A stretch of 64,000 bases of DNA from an uncultured Pirellulaceae bacterium (GTDB taxonomy: Bacteria > Planctomycetota > Planctomycetia > Pirellulales > Pirellulaceae): the NCBI GenBank assembly GCA_937967505.1, contig CALCJM010000132.1, positions 1 to 64,000 on the forward strand. Direction: 5' to 3'. The stretch's first letter is position 1; each line of letters begins with the position of its first letter. Below are positions 16,673 through 26,206 of the stretch, one piece after another. A program made the translations under genes and the position numbers. The notes under the pieces are model-generated. The model was given only the letters and a program-made list of their open reading frames with translations, had not been told where the DNA came from and made no database searches.

Positions 16673-17926
16673 TTACGTCAACGGGAAAAATAGCACACGC
16701 TCGCCTGCCGCCCATGGTTGAGCGCGTGGCGGCATTTGAATCAGACCTTCTGCTTGCCCCAGCGAAAACAAATCCGATGAACCGTTCCACGGCAGCGGTT
16801 CGACAGCTCCCGGCAGAGCACCGGAGGTTCGTACCCGTCTTCCCGGCCAATAGGTTGGGCGGTCACCGCGCGTTTGATGGGGGGTCGATAACACCGCCGG
16901 CAGGCTAAGCGGTGCCGCCGGAATCTGCCCTGACAGCAGCCGCAATGCCGTCGAAACGAATAACTGCACTCCAATTAGACTGCTGACAGGATTCCCGGGC
17001 AATCCAAACACCAGGCAGGGCCTGCCGCCGTCCCTTTGTCGCACACCAAAAAAAATCGGTTTACCGGGCTTGATTTTTACTTTGTGGAATACCTGCACGA
17101 CGTTTAGTGATTCCAAAATTCCCGGCACCAGATCCAGCGTACCTGCCGACACGCCGCCCGAAAGCAGCAACACGTCCTGATCCAAACCGACCTTAATCCG
17201 TGCGGTCAGATCCGCCGGATCGTCGGCTCCGATCCCAAGATCTGTCACATGCGTTCCCAAGTTTTGACAAATGGCACCCACCATCGGCCCGTTGCTGTTG
17301 CGGATTTGTGAATCGGCTGGTTGGCAACTGCAATCGACCAGTTCGTCACCGGTGGGCAAAACGGCAACCGTCGGTTGTCGTCGGACCTCCACCCAACTTG
17401 CTCCCACTTCAGCCAATAATCCAATATCCACTGCGCGAATTCGGTGGCCGATGGGAAAAATAGCCTGCCCTCGGGCAAAATTTTGGCCATGCTCCATCAT
17501 GTGTTTGCCGGAGAGAAATTTCTCTAGTGGCCCGTCCCACGTCAAAGTGACTTCATCGGGAGTGGGAGCGCTGTACCCGATGCTGGACAGTTCCACCATC
17601 ACCACCGCATCGGCACCGTCAGGCATCGGTGCACCGGTCATGATGCGAGAGGTCGTCCCTGAAGTTACCGTATGCGACGGCATTGTTCCGGCGGCGATTG
17701 TCTCCAGCACACGAAACTGCGTGATACCGCTGCGAATATCGGCACTGTTGACTGCAAACCCATCCATCACGGATTTGTGATGCGGTGGCGAATCGACATC
17801 GGCGACAATCTCGGTCGCCAGCACGCGTCCGACGGAATCCTGAACTGCAACTTTGGTGCTGTCCAGCGGTCCAATTTCGCGCACATGTTGTTCAATTAGC
17901 TCAAACGCTTCTTCGACGCTGATCAT
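16673..17926 (-). CDS. moeA: Molybdopterin molybdenumtransferase
   Basis: MoeA inserts molybdate into adenylylated molybdopterin to make molybdenum cofactor. The 417-residue protein has the expected parts: an N-terminal DVDSPPHHKSVMDGFAV segment (about 39-55), IMTGAPMPDGADAVVMVE (about 94-111), the MoCF-type core with VAVLPTGDEL (about 185) and LLSGGVSAG (about 254), and VFGLPGNPVS (about 309). It lies 6 bp after the glutamine amidotransferase gene on the same strand, so the two are co-transcribed, though no shared pathway is apparent. No other Moco genes lie in the window. Confidence 0.93.
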   Translation of the reverse strand: MISVEEAFELIEQHVREIGPLDSTKVAVQDSVGRVLATEIVADVDSPPHHKSVMDGFAVNSADIRSGITQFRVLETIAAGTMPSHTVTSGTTSRIMTGAPMPDGADAVVMVELSSIGYSAPTPDEVTLTWDGPLEKFLSGKHMMEHGQNFARGQAIFPIGHRIRAVDIGLLAEVGASWVEVRRQPTVAVLPTGDELVDCSCQPADSQIRNSNGPMVGAICQNLGTHVTDLGIGADDPADLTARIKVGLDQDVLLLSGGVSAGTLDLVPGILESLNVVQVFHKVKIKPGKPIFFGVRQRDGGRPCLVFGLPGNPVSSLIGVQLFVSTALRLLSGQIPAAPLSLPAVLSTPHQTRGDRPTYWPGRRVRTSGALPGAVEPLPWNGSSDLFSLGQAEGLIQMPPRAQPWAAGERVLFFPLT

Positions 17927-17932
17927 TGGTCG

Positions 17933-18514
17933 CTATATTTGGAGAAAATTATTCAGAAGTTCGGTCCCGCGCGTTGTCAGGAAACTTTCCGGATGGAACT
18001 GCAACCCGAAGGTTGGGCTGTTCTTGTGCTGGATTCCCATGATCTCGGTTTCTCCATCGGGTCCATCTGCCCAGGCCGTCATCTCAAATTCATCCGACAG
18101 CGTGTTCGGCTGGATCACCAATGAGTGGTAGCGCGTGGCGACCATCGGGTTGGGCAGTCCGGCGAAGATACCTGTTGAATTGTGGTGGATCTGGTCGGTT
18201 TTCCCGTGCATCAGACGCTTGGCACGAACAATCTTGCCCCCTGTCGCCTGTCCGATTGACTGATGTCCTAGGCAAACGCCCAGAATCGGCAGTTTCCCGT
18301 GGAAGTGCTGAACGCTTTGTACCGAAACACCGGCTGAATCAGGCGTGCACGGCCCTGGCGACACGATCAGTCTTTCCGGTGAAAGTTTGGTGATTTCTGC
18401 GAGGGTGATTTTGTCGTTGCGGACAACTTTTAAATCCAGCGCCGCGTCAATTTCGCCCAGCCGCTGGACCAGGTTGTAGGTAAACGAATCGTAGTTATCA
18501 ATAATCAGAATCAT
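17933..18514 (-). CDS. trpG: Glutamine amidotransferase subunit (TrpG/PabA type)
   Basis: This 193-residue class I amidotransferase supplies ammonia to anthranilate synthase or aminodeoxychorismate synthase. It starts MILIIDNYDSFTYNLVQ, the family signature. The nucleophile is Cys81 in GVCLGHQ, and the His/Glu pair is in QFHPESFLT near residue 175. The oxyanion strand VSPGPCTPD is also present. Sequence alone does not separate TrpG from PabA, and one protein often serves both; no partner synthase is in the window. It is the first gene of a two-gene unit with moeA. Confidence 0.9.
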   Translation of the reverse strand: MILIIDNYDSFTYNLVQRLGEIDAALDLKVVRNDKITLAEITKLSPERLIVSPGPCTPDSAGVSVQSVQHFHGKLPILGVCLGHQSIGQATGGKIVRAKRLMHGKTDQIHHNSTGIFAGLPNPMVATRYHSLVIQPNTLSDEFEMTAWADGPDGETEIMGIQHKNSPTFGLQFHPESFLTTRGTELLNNFLQI

Positions 18515-18803
18515 GGGCGGGCCATTTGACCAAAAGCATCACTGTGCAGGCATAGAATTACTTGAACCGGCCCTTTTGCGGTACCGTCGTTGTCGCTATG
18601 GCTGAAAGTGTAGCCGATGTGATTGGAGATTGGACCGCCAACGGTGAATTTTCCCGGCTTTCCACGGTAACTTCGGGCTCCGTCGAGAACCTGCGCGGGG
18701 CCTTTTGCCCGGAATTGTCGTGTTGACTGGAGCAGCCAATCTTTCTATTTTCACAACCGATCCAGATTGACGATTGATCCATCCGCAAGGAGGCGGGGGC
18801 CAA

Positions 18804-19994
18804 ATGAGTAACGTAAACGATACCAATACAAGTTCAAATCAACCTGTTTCCAGTGCTCCGTTGCTGGATGTTGGACGTGGCAACGCGCCGTTGAAGGACG
18901 AGATCATGGAATTGATTTCGGGAATCTATGATTCCGGCTGGTTCGTCGGCGGTCCGCACGTGGCTGAACTGGAGGCTTCGGTTGCCAAGGCCACCGGGGC
19001 GCAACATGCGGTTGGCTGTGCTTCAGGTAGCGATGCGTTGCTGGTGGCACTGATGATGTTGGGGATCGGGGATGGCGACCGCGTCATCTGTCCAAGCTTT
19101 ACTTTTTTCGCGACGGCCTCGGCAATCACGCGGTTGGGGGCTGAACCGGTATTTGTCGATATCGACCCGGACACCTTCAATTTGGATGTTGCCAAGGTCG
19201 AACAGGCGATCACTCCCAAGACCAAGGCCATCATTCCTGTTCATTTGTTTGGCCAGTGTGCCGATATGGACGGCATTATGACACTGGCGGACAAATACAG
19301 CCTGAAGGTTGTCGAGGACTGTGCGCAGTCCATTGGTGCGTCGTACAACGGCAACGGCTGTGGCAGTATTGGTGATGTGGGTTGTTTTAGTTTCTACCCC
19401 ACCAAAAATCTTGGCGGCATGGGCGATGGCGGCATGCTGACGACCAACGATCAGGAAACGGCCGATCGATTGCGTTTGTTCGCCAACCACGGTATGAAGC
19501 CGCGTTATTACCACCAGGTGATTGGCGTCAACAGCCGGCTGGACGCGATTCAGGCTGCGATTCTGAAGGTCAAAATGAAACACCTGGAGTCCTACGCATC
19601 GCGGCGCCGGCAAAACGCCGCAAACTACCTTCGATTGATGCAGGAAGCCGGCATCGACGCGGCCGTGTCAGCACCATCAGCCAATGCCGGCAACGCCCAC
19701 GTTTGGAATCAGTTTACCATTCGTATCACCGGAGGACGGCGTGATGTCGTGCGCAGTCAGCTGGCGGACAGGAAGATTGGGTCAGAGATTTACTATCCGA
19801 TTCCACTACACCAGCAATCGTGTTTTGCGTACTTGGGATACGGCAAGGGCAGTCTTCCGGAAACCGAACGTGCCGCCAGCGAAGTACTCAGCCTGCCAAT
19901 TTTTCCGGAACTCACATTGGCCGAACAAGAGTACACGGTGGAAAATCTTGCAGCAATTCTGGCCGGTGCGAATCAGGCGAAGCGCGCCGCATAA
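18804..19994 (+). CDS. DegT/DnrJ/EryC1/StrS sugar aminotransferase
   Basis: This PLP-dependent enzyme probably transaminates a nucleotide-keto-sugar for surface polysaccharide or glycan synthesis. I start at the ATG at 18804, 13 bases behind AAGGAGG; the frame upstream has no protein character. The product is 396 residues. The Schiff-base lysine is near residue 200 in FYPTKNLGGMGDGGM, preceded by VVEDCAQSIGA. The other family blocks HAVGCASGSDALLVAL and NSRLDAIQAAIL are present. It stands alone, with a terminator behind it, so the sugar cannot be inferred. Confidence 0.9.
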   Translation: MSNVNDTNTSSNQPVSSAPLLDVGRGNAPLKDEIMELISGIYDSGWFVGGPHVAELEASVAKATGAQHAVGCASGSDALLVALMMLGIGDGDRVICPSFTFFATASAITRLGAEPVFVDIDPDTFNLDVAKVEQAITPKTKAIIPVHLFGQCADMDGIMTLADKYSLKVVEDCAQSIGASYNGNGCGSIGDVGCFSFYPTKNLGGMGDGGMLTTNDQETADRLRLFANHGMKPRYYHQVIGVNSRLDAIQAAILKVKMKHLESYASRRRQNAANYLRLMQEAGIDAAVSAPSANAGNAHVWNQFTIRITGGRRDVVRSQLADRKIGSEIYYPIPLHQQSCFAYLGYGKGSLPETERAASEVLSLPIFPELTLAEQEYTVENLAAILAGANQAKRAA

Positions 19995-20051
19995 CCCGGT
20001 TGGGAATTCCCAAAGGTATCGGCGCAGTCAACGGTAGCGTGAACCATTCAT

Positions 20052-20094
20052 AAAAAAGACCGCCCCTTTTCAGGGGCGGTTCGGACTGTTTTTT
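20052..20094 (+). terminator. Terminator after the aminotransferase gene
   Basis: ACCGCCCC pairs with GGGGCGGT around a short T-rich loop, with a TTTTTT run 13 bases later and an A-run before. It may act for both convergent genes. Confidence 0.75.
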
Positions 20095-20118
20095 ACAAAC
20101 TACGATCTTGAGGGCAAC

Positions 20119-21363
20119 CTAAGGATTAAAAGGTTTGTTCCCACTTCGTGTCTTGAAGTTATTTGGGATCCCCTGGACATTGAAGAATACGTATTTCTGA
20201 CTCACGCCAGTGAGATTGTTATTGGTTATGGTGATGCCGGCAAAACCAGCTCCGGCGAATCCCGCGCCGGTGCCGGTGACGGTGTTTTTGTTGAAAGTTA
20301 TCCTTCGTACGCCGTTGGCAAAACGGCGCGGATTACCGTAATCAGTGAAGGCTGCCATACCGATGCCTCCTGGCACGCCGGCTCCGCCATTGAGTTTGAT
20401 CGTGTTGCCGGCAACGGTGATGCCGTTGGTGCGGTTCTCTAGGTGAATGCCACGACGGAAGGCGTTGCCATTCTTGGAAACCGTGAGGTTGTTGTCAAAA
20501 ACATTGATGCCGTTGACACGGGCCAAGGCAATTCCGAAGGCGCGGATGCCGGTAATTGTGTTGCCCTTAATAAGCGAACGTCCTTGGCCTGAGACGTAGA
20601 AATCAGTCGTGCGACCATTGACCGAGGCCCGCAGAGGGCTGTCCTGAGAGGGGAAGCTTGGGTCGCCATTACCGGCGATGCTGTTTGATTTGTTACTTCC
20701 ACCGTCGTTACCGGCATCGATAGTGATGCCAGCGCCAGTAGCATTATTGAAGGTATTGTTGACGATCTCAAACCGGCCTCCATCCAGAGCCCGGTTAACC
20801 TTGTTGTTGCCGGACATACGGACAACATCCCGGTTAAAGGCAATTCCGATTGGGACGTTATTGAAGGTGCACAAGCTAACATTCAGCCCGCGCGGGGGCT
20901 CGCCAACGTTCCGGATGCCGGCTGAACCATTGAAGAAAGCGCATCCTCGAATGCGTAGGTTTGCTGCTTCGGGAACAACCATCGCCCGGAATTTATTGCT
21001 GGCGACGGCGCGGAATTTAACCCCGAATATCCGGACGCCACTGGCTCTGACAACCAAGAGGCTAATTTGTTTCCCGGATTGCTCTATAATGGACTTACCT
21101 TTCCCGAGAATCGTAACATTTTTCGTGTTAATGATAACGGTGCGGTCCATCGTGATATTGCCAGTCAAGTTGACTGTGCCACCAACTCCAGCGCGCTTAA
21201 TCGCGCTGTCGAGTCCGGCGGCTTTCGTATTGCCAACGTTAATGGTAGCCGCAGGCGTCGTGGAGGACATACAGAGAAAGGCAAAGCCAATGGCGGCAAA
21301 GCACAACCAATGGTTCAAGGGGAGTGAGCCGTAGGCCCGGAGGGTAGGGGAAAGTGATCTCAT
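20119..21363 (-). CDS. Secreted right-handed beta-helix protein
   Basis: This 414-residue exported protein has a long basic N-terminus and a signal peptide (about 18-38, WLCFAAIGFAFLCMSSTTPAA). The body consists of parallel beta-helix turns rich in N, G, I and V, such as NVTILGKGKSIIEQSG, LRIRGCAFFNG, FEIVNNTFNNATGAGI and ITFNKNTVTGTGAGF. This is the architecture of pectate-lyase-like and NosD-like proteins. No catalytic residues of a known polysaccharide lyase can be picked out with confidence, so it could be an enzyme or a binding or structural protein. It stands alone. Confidence 0.75.
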   Translation of the reverse strand: MRSLSPTLRAYGSLPLNHWLCFAAIGFAFLCMSSTTPAATINVGNTKAAGLDSAIKRAGVGGTVNLTGNITMDRTVIINTKNVTILGKGKSIIEQSGKQISLLVVRASGVRIFGVKFRAVASNKFRAMVVPEAANLRIRGCAFFNGSAGIRNVGEPPRGLNVSLCTFNNVPIGIAFNRDVVRMSGNNKVNRALDGGRFEIVNNTFNNATGAGITIDAGNDGGSNKSNSIAGNGDPSFPSQDSPLRASVNGRTTDFYVSGQGRSLIKGNTITGIRAFGIALARVNGINVFDNNLTVSKNGNAFRRGIHLENRTNGITVAGNTIKLNGGAGVPGGIGMAAFTDYGNPRRFANGVRRITFNKNTVTGTGAGFAGAGFAGITITNNNLTGVSQKYVFFNVQGIPNNFKTRSGNKPFNP

Positions 21364-21396
21364 AGTGATTCCTAAAAATGGAAAGAGTTAAAAATC

Positions 21397-21422
21397 CGAC
21401 CTCCGACTTCAGTTGGAGGTCG
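21397..21422 (-). promoter_or_regulatory. Hairpin in the leader of the beta-helix gene
   Basis: CGACCTCC and GGAGGTCG pair perfectly around a 10-base loop, 34 bp upstream of the start codon. In the gene's direction the hairpin is followed by GATTTTT, giving a terminator-like form in the 5' leader. It could be an attenuator or the end of an upstream transcript. The remaining 21430-21900 region holds no supported gene. Confidence 0.4.
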
Positions 21423-21900
21423 AAAAAAATGTTTATGCCGAAAATTAACGACTGAACCAACCTAATGAAGGGAGGGGAACGCGGTCAACCTTCTGGCAAA
21501 AGCCATTGCAAAATTTACTCGTTATTAGGGAATTCCCGCCTGTGACTAGACGAAAGAGCGAAAGTGTGTTTATGCTGCCTGCCGATTGGTGCATCCTGAA
21601 AGAAACTTGAATCCGCGTCTGTCCGGTCCGTTTGATTTATGTGCACATCGCAGGCAATGGAATGGGGTTTGTGGAAAATTGTCGGGCGCACAATCCGAAG
21701 GAGTCGAAAAATTGGGATTTCAGCTAAAATCCTCCTCATCAGCTAATTTAATTTGAAGGTCTATTTTATAGCTGCGACAAATTACAAATCACCATCTTGG
21801 GTATGCTTTCATGGTAGATACCATTGGCCAGTTCTCGTTTGGCAGGATTCCGGAATCTGAAAGTGAACTACGCTTCCCTCTTTTTGTTACTGAAGTGCGC

Positions 21901-23400
21901 ATGTTACGAATATTTTTACTGCTCTTGATCATGTGTTTTAGCCGGACCGTTGGTGCCCAAGCGACTCCGGAACTGGCCGACGGCCCCTTGGCCGAACGAA
22001 ATCAATTAATCCAGTTTTCATTCAATAAGGCTGATTGGAAAGAGGTGATTTCCTGGTTTGCCGAACAAACGGGGTACTCTTGGCAGCCAATTTCTGATTG
22101 GCCCGAAGGTACGTTTACGCTTTCCGACGACCACAAATACACGCCAAGAGAGGCACTGGATCAGATTAATTTTGCACTTCGTTTGCGAAAACCACCCTAT
22201 ACGATCATCCGCAACCGCAATCAGCTGATCCTTGCCCAGGATTCCGGGATGCTTCCGGAGGAACTGATCGATACGATCACCCCCGAACAGCTTTCTGAAC
22301 GCGGTGATTACGAAATTGTGGTCTGCCATTTCCGGCTTGGTGATATCAACGTATTTGATGTTGAGCAAGATCTTCGTCAGGCTATTTCTCCGTCTTACGA
22401 AAAGTATGTTCGTGTCCTGCCTGCGGCCAATGAGTTTCACGCCAGAGACACGGGAGCCAATCTTCGTAAGATTCGCGATGCCATCAAATCGATGAACCGC
22501 CGCATTGCAACCGGTTTCGCAACTTATGGGCTCAAGCACTATGATGCAGAACAATTCATGCTGGTTGCGCGGCAGCTGCTGGGCATCGCCGGCGAAGAGT
22601 ACGAACGCGCAGACGGTACCCTGGTGGTCGTGATTGATCCCTCAAGCAACCGCCTGATACTCAAAGGCACACCGACTGCAATCGAGGAATTTAGGAGTAT
22701 CGCCGCAGTGGTCGATGTCGAGGCAGAGATCCCCGAAGGCAATACAGAGCGACCGTATCTGAAGAGCTATCCGATTTTCACCGACCCCAAGGTTGCCCGC
22801 ATGGTCATGGAGACGATGTTGGACGGGACCGATGCCACTGTTGGTCAGGATGAAATGACAGGCGCGATCATCCTGCGGGCGCGCAAGGTGCATCATCAAT
22901 TGGCCGAAGAAACCATCAACACGCTCAAGGGAGAATCGGGGACCACAAAGATTGTGCAGCTACAAAATGCGAATGCTTCGGCGATTCTGAAGGCAGTTCA
23001 GTCGTTAATGAATTTGCCGACCGATCCCAAGGACGCCTCTGGTCCGAAACTGCTGGCCAATACGGTGCAAAACTATATCGTGGTCCGGGGCACGCCAGCG
23101 GAGATCTTTGAGGTGGCCCGGATGATCGAACAACTGGATCAGGCTCAGCAACTGGATCCTGACCGCATCCGCACCAACGCCCGGGTGATCAAGATGAGTG
23201 CCGGAAAACGGGATGATTTGATTGGCACTGTCGAGGACTATTGGCGATCGACGGGGCGGAAAAATAGTCTACGCATTATTATGCCCTCCGATAGGAAGAA
23301 ACCGGTCATGGGTGGCTACCGACACGAACCCCAAGACGATGTTTCGGGCGCGCACAAGGACCAGAGTCAGAGCAGGAAAATTCACACGCGATTAAAGTAA
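21901..23400 (+). CDS. Exported protein with secretin-N-like repeats, no secretin pore
   Basis: I start at 21901 because the preceding 30 codons lack leader character, while MLRIFLLLLIMCFSRTVGAQ is a clean signal peptide. The 499-residue product contains repeated beta-alpha modules like the N-domains of type II/IV secretins: an STN-like start (FSFNKADWKEVISWFAEQTGYS), then segments ending NRLILKGTPTAIEEF, GAIILRARKVH and NYIVVRGTPAEIFEVARMI. The C-terminal secretin pore domain is absent; the protein ends in a polar tail (GYRHEPQDDVSG...). It is probably periplasmic. Whether it is complete or a truncated relative of longer planctomycete proteins cannot be decided here. Confidence 0.7.
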   Translation: MLRIFLLLLIMCFSRTVGAQATPELADGPLAERNQLIQFSFNKADWKEVISWFAEQTGYSWQPISDWPEGTFTLSDDHKYTPREALDQINFALRLRKPPYTIIRNRNQLILAQDSGMLPEELIDTITPEQLSERGDYEIVVCHFRLGDINVFDVEQDLRQAISPSYEKYVRVLPAANEFHARDTGANLRKIRDAIKSMNRRIATGFATYGLKHYDAEQFMLVARQLLGIAGEEYERADGTLVVVIDPSSNRLILKGTPTAIEEFRSIAAVVDVEAEIPEGNTERPYLKSYPIFTDPKVARMVMETMLDGTDATVGQDEMTGAIILRARKVHHQLAEETINTLKGESGTTKIVQLQNANASAILKAVQSLMNLPTDPKDASGPKLLANTVQNYIVVRGTPAEIFEVARMIEQLDQAQQLDPDRIRTNARVIKMSAGKRDDLIGTVEDYWRSTGRKNSLRIIMPSDRKKPVMGGYRHEPQDDVSGAHKDQSQSRKIHTRLK

Positions 23401-23681
23401 AGAGGTCCGCTGTTTGTAATGGGCGCATCGATGTGGAGAGTTGAGTTACGAACAGCGACTCTCCAAGTTGTTGTTTTTAAAAAAGGGGCAGAATCCCGGC
23501 CCATCGGATGACAGCAGATTGAGCGGCATTCCACCGTTAGCCAGATATTCCATGGAATCGAGAGCCCGATTCATTCAGGAAAGTTAAGATTTCTTGAGCT
23601 GTATTTGAATATTGTTAAATTATTTTGTTTTTTAGTTGAGTATTGTTTACCTTCTGGCTTTTTGGGTTATCATTTGTTGCA

Positions 23682-24104
23682 ATGCCAGAATTGCCCCGCA
23701 CCAACGAATGTCCTTACTGCGATCGCGCGATGCGGGTCAGCCAATGTGCCTGCGATGCCTGTGCGGTGAAGATTGAGGGAGAGTTCCCCTCGATTCCACT
23801 GGGTAATTTGCCAACGGCACACCAGCGGTTTATTGAAATGTTCGTGCTGGCCAGCGGGAATCTGAAAGAGATCGCCAGCCATGCCGGCGTCTCGTATCCA
23901 ACGGTACGAAATCGTCTGGATAAAGTCATTGCTGCACTGCGCGATGAAATCACGACGGAACAGAAGAGGTCTTCGATCAAGAAAACTGGCAAAACAGTGC
24001 GGGGACCGCGCGAGAAAGGGAAAGACGTCGGGAAGTCATCGCACAAGCAACGTGCCGGGGTGCCCGATGGACCCAGCGTGGCGGAAATCATCAAACAGAT
24101 TTGA
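23682..24104 (+). CDS. DUF2089-type zinc-ribbon/HTH regulator
   Basis: I start at the ATG at 23682, placing the zinc ribbon at the N-terminus: CPYCDRAM...CACDAC (about 8-26). A helix-turn-helix follows, LASGNLKEIASHAGVSYPTVRNRLDKVI (about 59-86), resembling sigma-70 region 4 or LuxR-type helices; this pairing defines DUF2089. The C-terminus is Lys-rich and low-complexity (about 97-130) and ends SVAEIIKQI. The product is 140 residues and probably a transcription regulator. It is preceded by an AT-rich stretch and followed after 54 bp by a membrane TPR gene, so the two likely form a unit. Confidence 0.8.
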   Translation: MPELPRTNECPYCDRAMRVSQCACDACAVKIEGEFPSIPLGNLPTAHQRFIEMFVLASGNLKEIASHAGVSYPTVRNRLDKVIAALRDEITTEQKRSSIKKTGKTVRGPREKGKDVGKSSHKQRAGVPDGPSVAEIIKQI

Positions 24105-24158
24105 TGACGGTTGACAAACCCTAGTAGCCGTTTCAGAGAATGCAGGACAAGGTAACCG

Positions 24159-25436
24159 ATGGTCGGAAAAATGCACGAGACGATTGAAACAGGCCGACCT
24201 GCCGAGGAAGCACAGTTGGATCAGGCCATGACTTCCATGGACCCGATCCTGCAGGCATCGCTGAAGCGCGAGCAACAGCAGCGTCTGCGCAAAACTCTAA
24301 TCTATGGAGGTGTGGCAATGGCGACCGTTACAACAACCTTGATCGCATTGTTTTTTGTGTTTTCTAACCCGAACCCTGTTTCCCATGACGAACCGGATTC
24401 CCAACCTGCCGCAGGCGATGCGGCTTCCTCGGTTGCTCCTGCCGCAATGCCGGACGAGTTGAGTAAGGAGGGGTGGATGCTGTGGCGGGCCGGCAATTCG
24501 AGTGCCGCCGAAGCAAAATTTCGACAGGCGGTAACCGCTGACCCGGAAGACGCCGACCTGTTCAATGGGTTGGGCTGGAGCCAGATTGGCCAGCAGGAGT
24601 TCGATGCCGCGATTGAGTCATTCACAGATTGTGTCAAACTTCAACGCAATCACCCTGCCGGGCTCAACGGCTTGGGGCAGGCGTATTTGGCGAAGCGCGA
24701 GTACGATCTGGCAGAACCGTGGCTGCGGCGAGCGTCGGCCAAGGGAGCGTCCGCCGCGCGATTTGGCTTGGTGCGCGTCTATTTGCTGCAAGGCGAATTC
24801 GGGAAAGCCAAAGCGGCCTTGAAAAAATTGAAACGTGACGCAATGGATGCTCAACTGCTTCAACAGATGGCTGCGGCGGTGAAGAGCAAGGAACTGAGCG
24901 ATGATTTACGAGCGCAGTTGGAGCCGCAGGATCTGGAGCCGAAAACGGTTCCCGCGGTCGGCGAGAAATCTGCGGTGGCATACAATACAGCCGGTTGGAG
25001 GAGTTTCCAGTCCGGCGACAACGAGACTGCGGAAGCTGATTTCCGCAATGCTCTGAAGGTGACCCCAGATTTTCTGGCCGCTAAAAATGGCTTGGGGTTT
25101 GCTCTGTTGAATCAGGGCAAAAATGCGGAGGCGCTACCTATTTTTGAGGAACTGGTGCAGGCCAATCCCAAGCATGGAGGTTTCGTCAATGGTCTGGCGC
25201 GGTGTCATGCGGCTGAAGGTGATCATGAGAAAGCCGTGGAAATTTGGGGAACGCTCGAAAAAGGAACCGGTGCTCCTAACGCGCTTACTTGGGGCATGGC
25301 GCAAAGCTTGATCGCACTGGGCCGGCATGCCGATGCATTACCGTTGTTACAGCGGATTAAGGCCGCCGGCGGGAATCACATCGCAGGCGTTGATGAAATG
25401 CTGGCGGCCTGCGAGGCTGCCATATCCGCCCAATAG
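24159..25436 (+). CDS. Membrane-anchored TPR protein
   Basis: This 425-residue protein has a cytoplasmic N-terminus of about 46 residues, one membrane helix (about 47-69, LIYGGVAMATVTTTLIALFFVF), an Ala/Pro linker, and then TPR repeats to the end. Examples are EAKFRQAVTADPEDADLFNGLGWSQIG, AIESFTDCVKLQRNHPAGLNGLGQAYL and AEADFRNALKVTPDFLAAKNGLGFALL. The TPR part would lie outside the inner membrane. Its place behind a DUF2089 regulator recalls regulator/membrane-sensor pairs, but a regulatory link is inference. A terminator follows at 25526-25563. Confidence 0.8.
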   Translation: MVGKMHETIETGRPAEEAQLDQAMTSMDPILQASLKREQQQRLRKTLIYGGVAMATVTTTLIALFFVFSNPNPVSHDEPDSQPAAGDAASSVAPAAMPDELSKEGWMLWRAGNSSAAEAKFRQAVTADPEDADLFNGLGWSQIGQQEFDAAIESFTDCVKLQRNHPAGLNGLGQAYLAKREYDLAEPWLRRASAKGASAARFGLVRVYLLQGEFGKAKAALKKLKRDAMDAQLLQQMAAAVKSKELSDDLRAQLEPQDLEPKTVPAVGEKSAVAYNTAGWRSFQSGDNETAEADFRNALKVTPDFLAAKNGLGFALLNQGKNAEALPIFEELVQANPKHGGFVNGLARCHAAEGDHEKAVEIWGTLEKGTGAPNALTWGMAQSLIALGRHADALPLLQRIKAAGGNHIAGVDEMLAACEAAISAQ

Positions 25437-25525
25437 CTCTCCCATTTGAATTATATCTGACCAAAAACAATCAGGTTTCCTTGGCTGGCGTGCGCTGAGT
25501 GCACGGTGCGCGACCGGTTGACCGG

Positions 25526-25563
25526 GATGGAGTTGTGCTCGTTGTGCAACTCCATCTTTATTT
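25526..25563 (+). terminator. Terminator after the DUF2089-TPR unit
   Basis: GATGGAGTTG pairs with CAACTCCATC around an 11-base loop and is followed by a TTTATTT run. Confidence 0.65.
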
Positions 25564-25699
25564 GACTGACCACCGCACACTGCCCGGGCGAAAAACGCAA
25601 CAGCGGCCGCCGTCGATCGAAGTTGGCCACGATCGACGCTTATCAGCAGGACAATCCCACGTGTGGCCTAGGTGGATCGCGGCTCCAATGATCGCCGCC

Positions 25700-26206
25700 T
25701 TAATTGGCAAAGCTGGAGGTGTTGACCGGCGATGGATAGCTTACCGAGCCAAAAGGGGCATGCGGGGCAGCGATCGTTTGTGCGTCATGGCGTTTTTCGA
25801 TATGGCTGTTCACCAAGTGCGGCATCCACAAAGAGCGATCGGCAATCTCCAGCAGCAGTTCGATGTCCAGTGGTTTTTTGACATGGTAGGATCCGGTTGA
25901 ATCGTACCGCCGCAGAATCACGTCAGGGGTTTGATGGCTGGAAAGGAACATGGCCGGCACTTCCGCACAGCCCGGCAGCGCACGAATTGCCTCCAAAATC
26001 TCCAACCCCGTTTGTTGTTCAACGAAGCAGTCGCAAATCACCAGATCAATGTTGCTTTTATCATTGGCAGCGATCCAGATTGCAGCCGCGATATCTTCGG
26101 CCGAAAAGGTCTGGAAACCGTGTGTCACCAGAGCCGTTTCAGCAATCTGCCGTGCGCTCGGGTCGGCATCGATGATCAAAACGCTGGGAGTCAACTTCGG
26201 TGGCAT
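25700..26206 (-). CDS. Single-domain response regulator
   Basis: I start at the ATG at 26206, since the receiver fold begins right after it (SVLIIDADPSARQIAETAL); the frame upstream is Pro/Arg-rich and not protein-like. The acidic pocket has Asp13 and Asp15, the phospho-acceptor is Asp59 in DLVICDCF, the switch Ser/Thr region is MFLSSHQTPD, and Lys110/111 in VKKPLD completes the site. The 168-residue protein ends in a polar tail of about 45 residues with no output domain. It would act as a stand-alone receiver; no histidine kinase lies in the window. Confidence 0.8.
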   Translation of the reverse strand: MPPKLTPSVLIIDADPSARQIAETALVTHGFQTFSAEDIAAAIWIAANDKSNIDLVICDCFVEQQTGLEILEAIRALPGCAEVPAMFLSSHQTPDVILRRYDSTGSYHVKKPLDIELLLEIADRSLWMPHLVNSHIEKRHDAQTIAAPHAPFGSVSYPSPVNTSSFAN

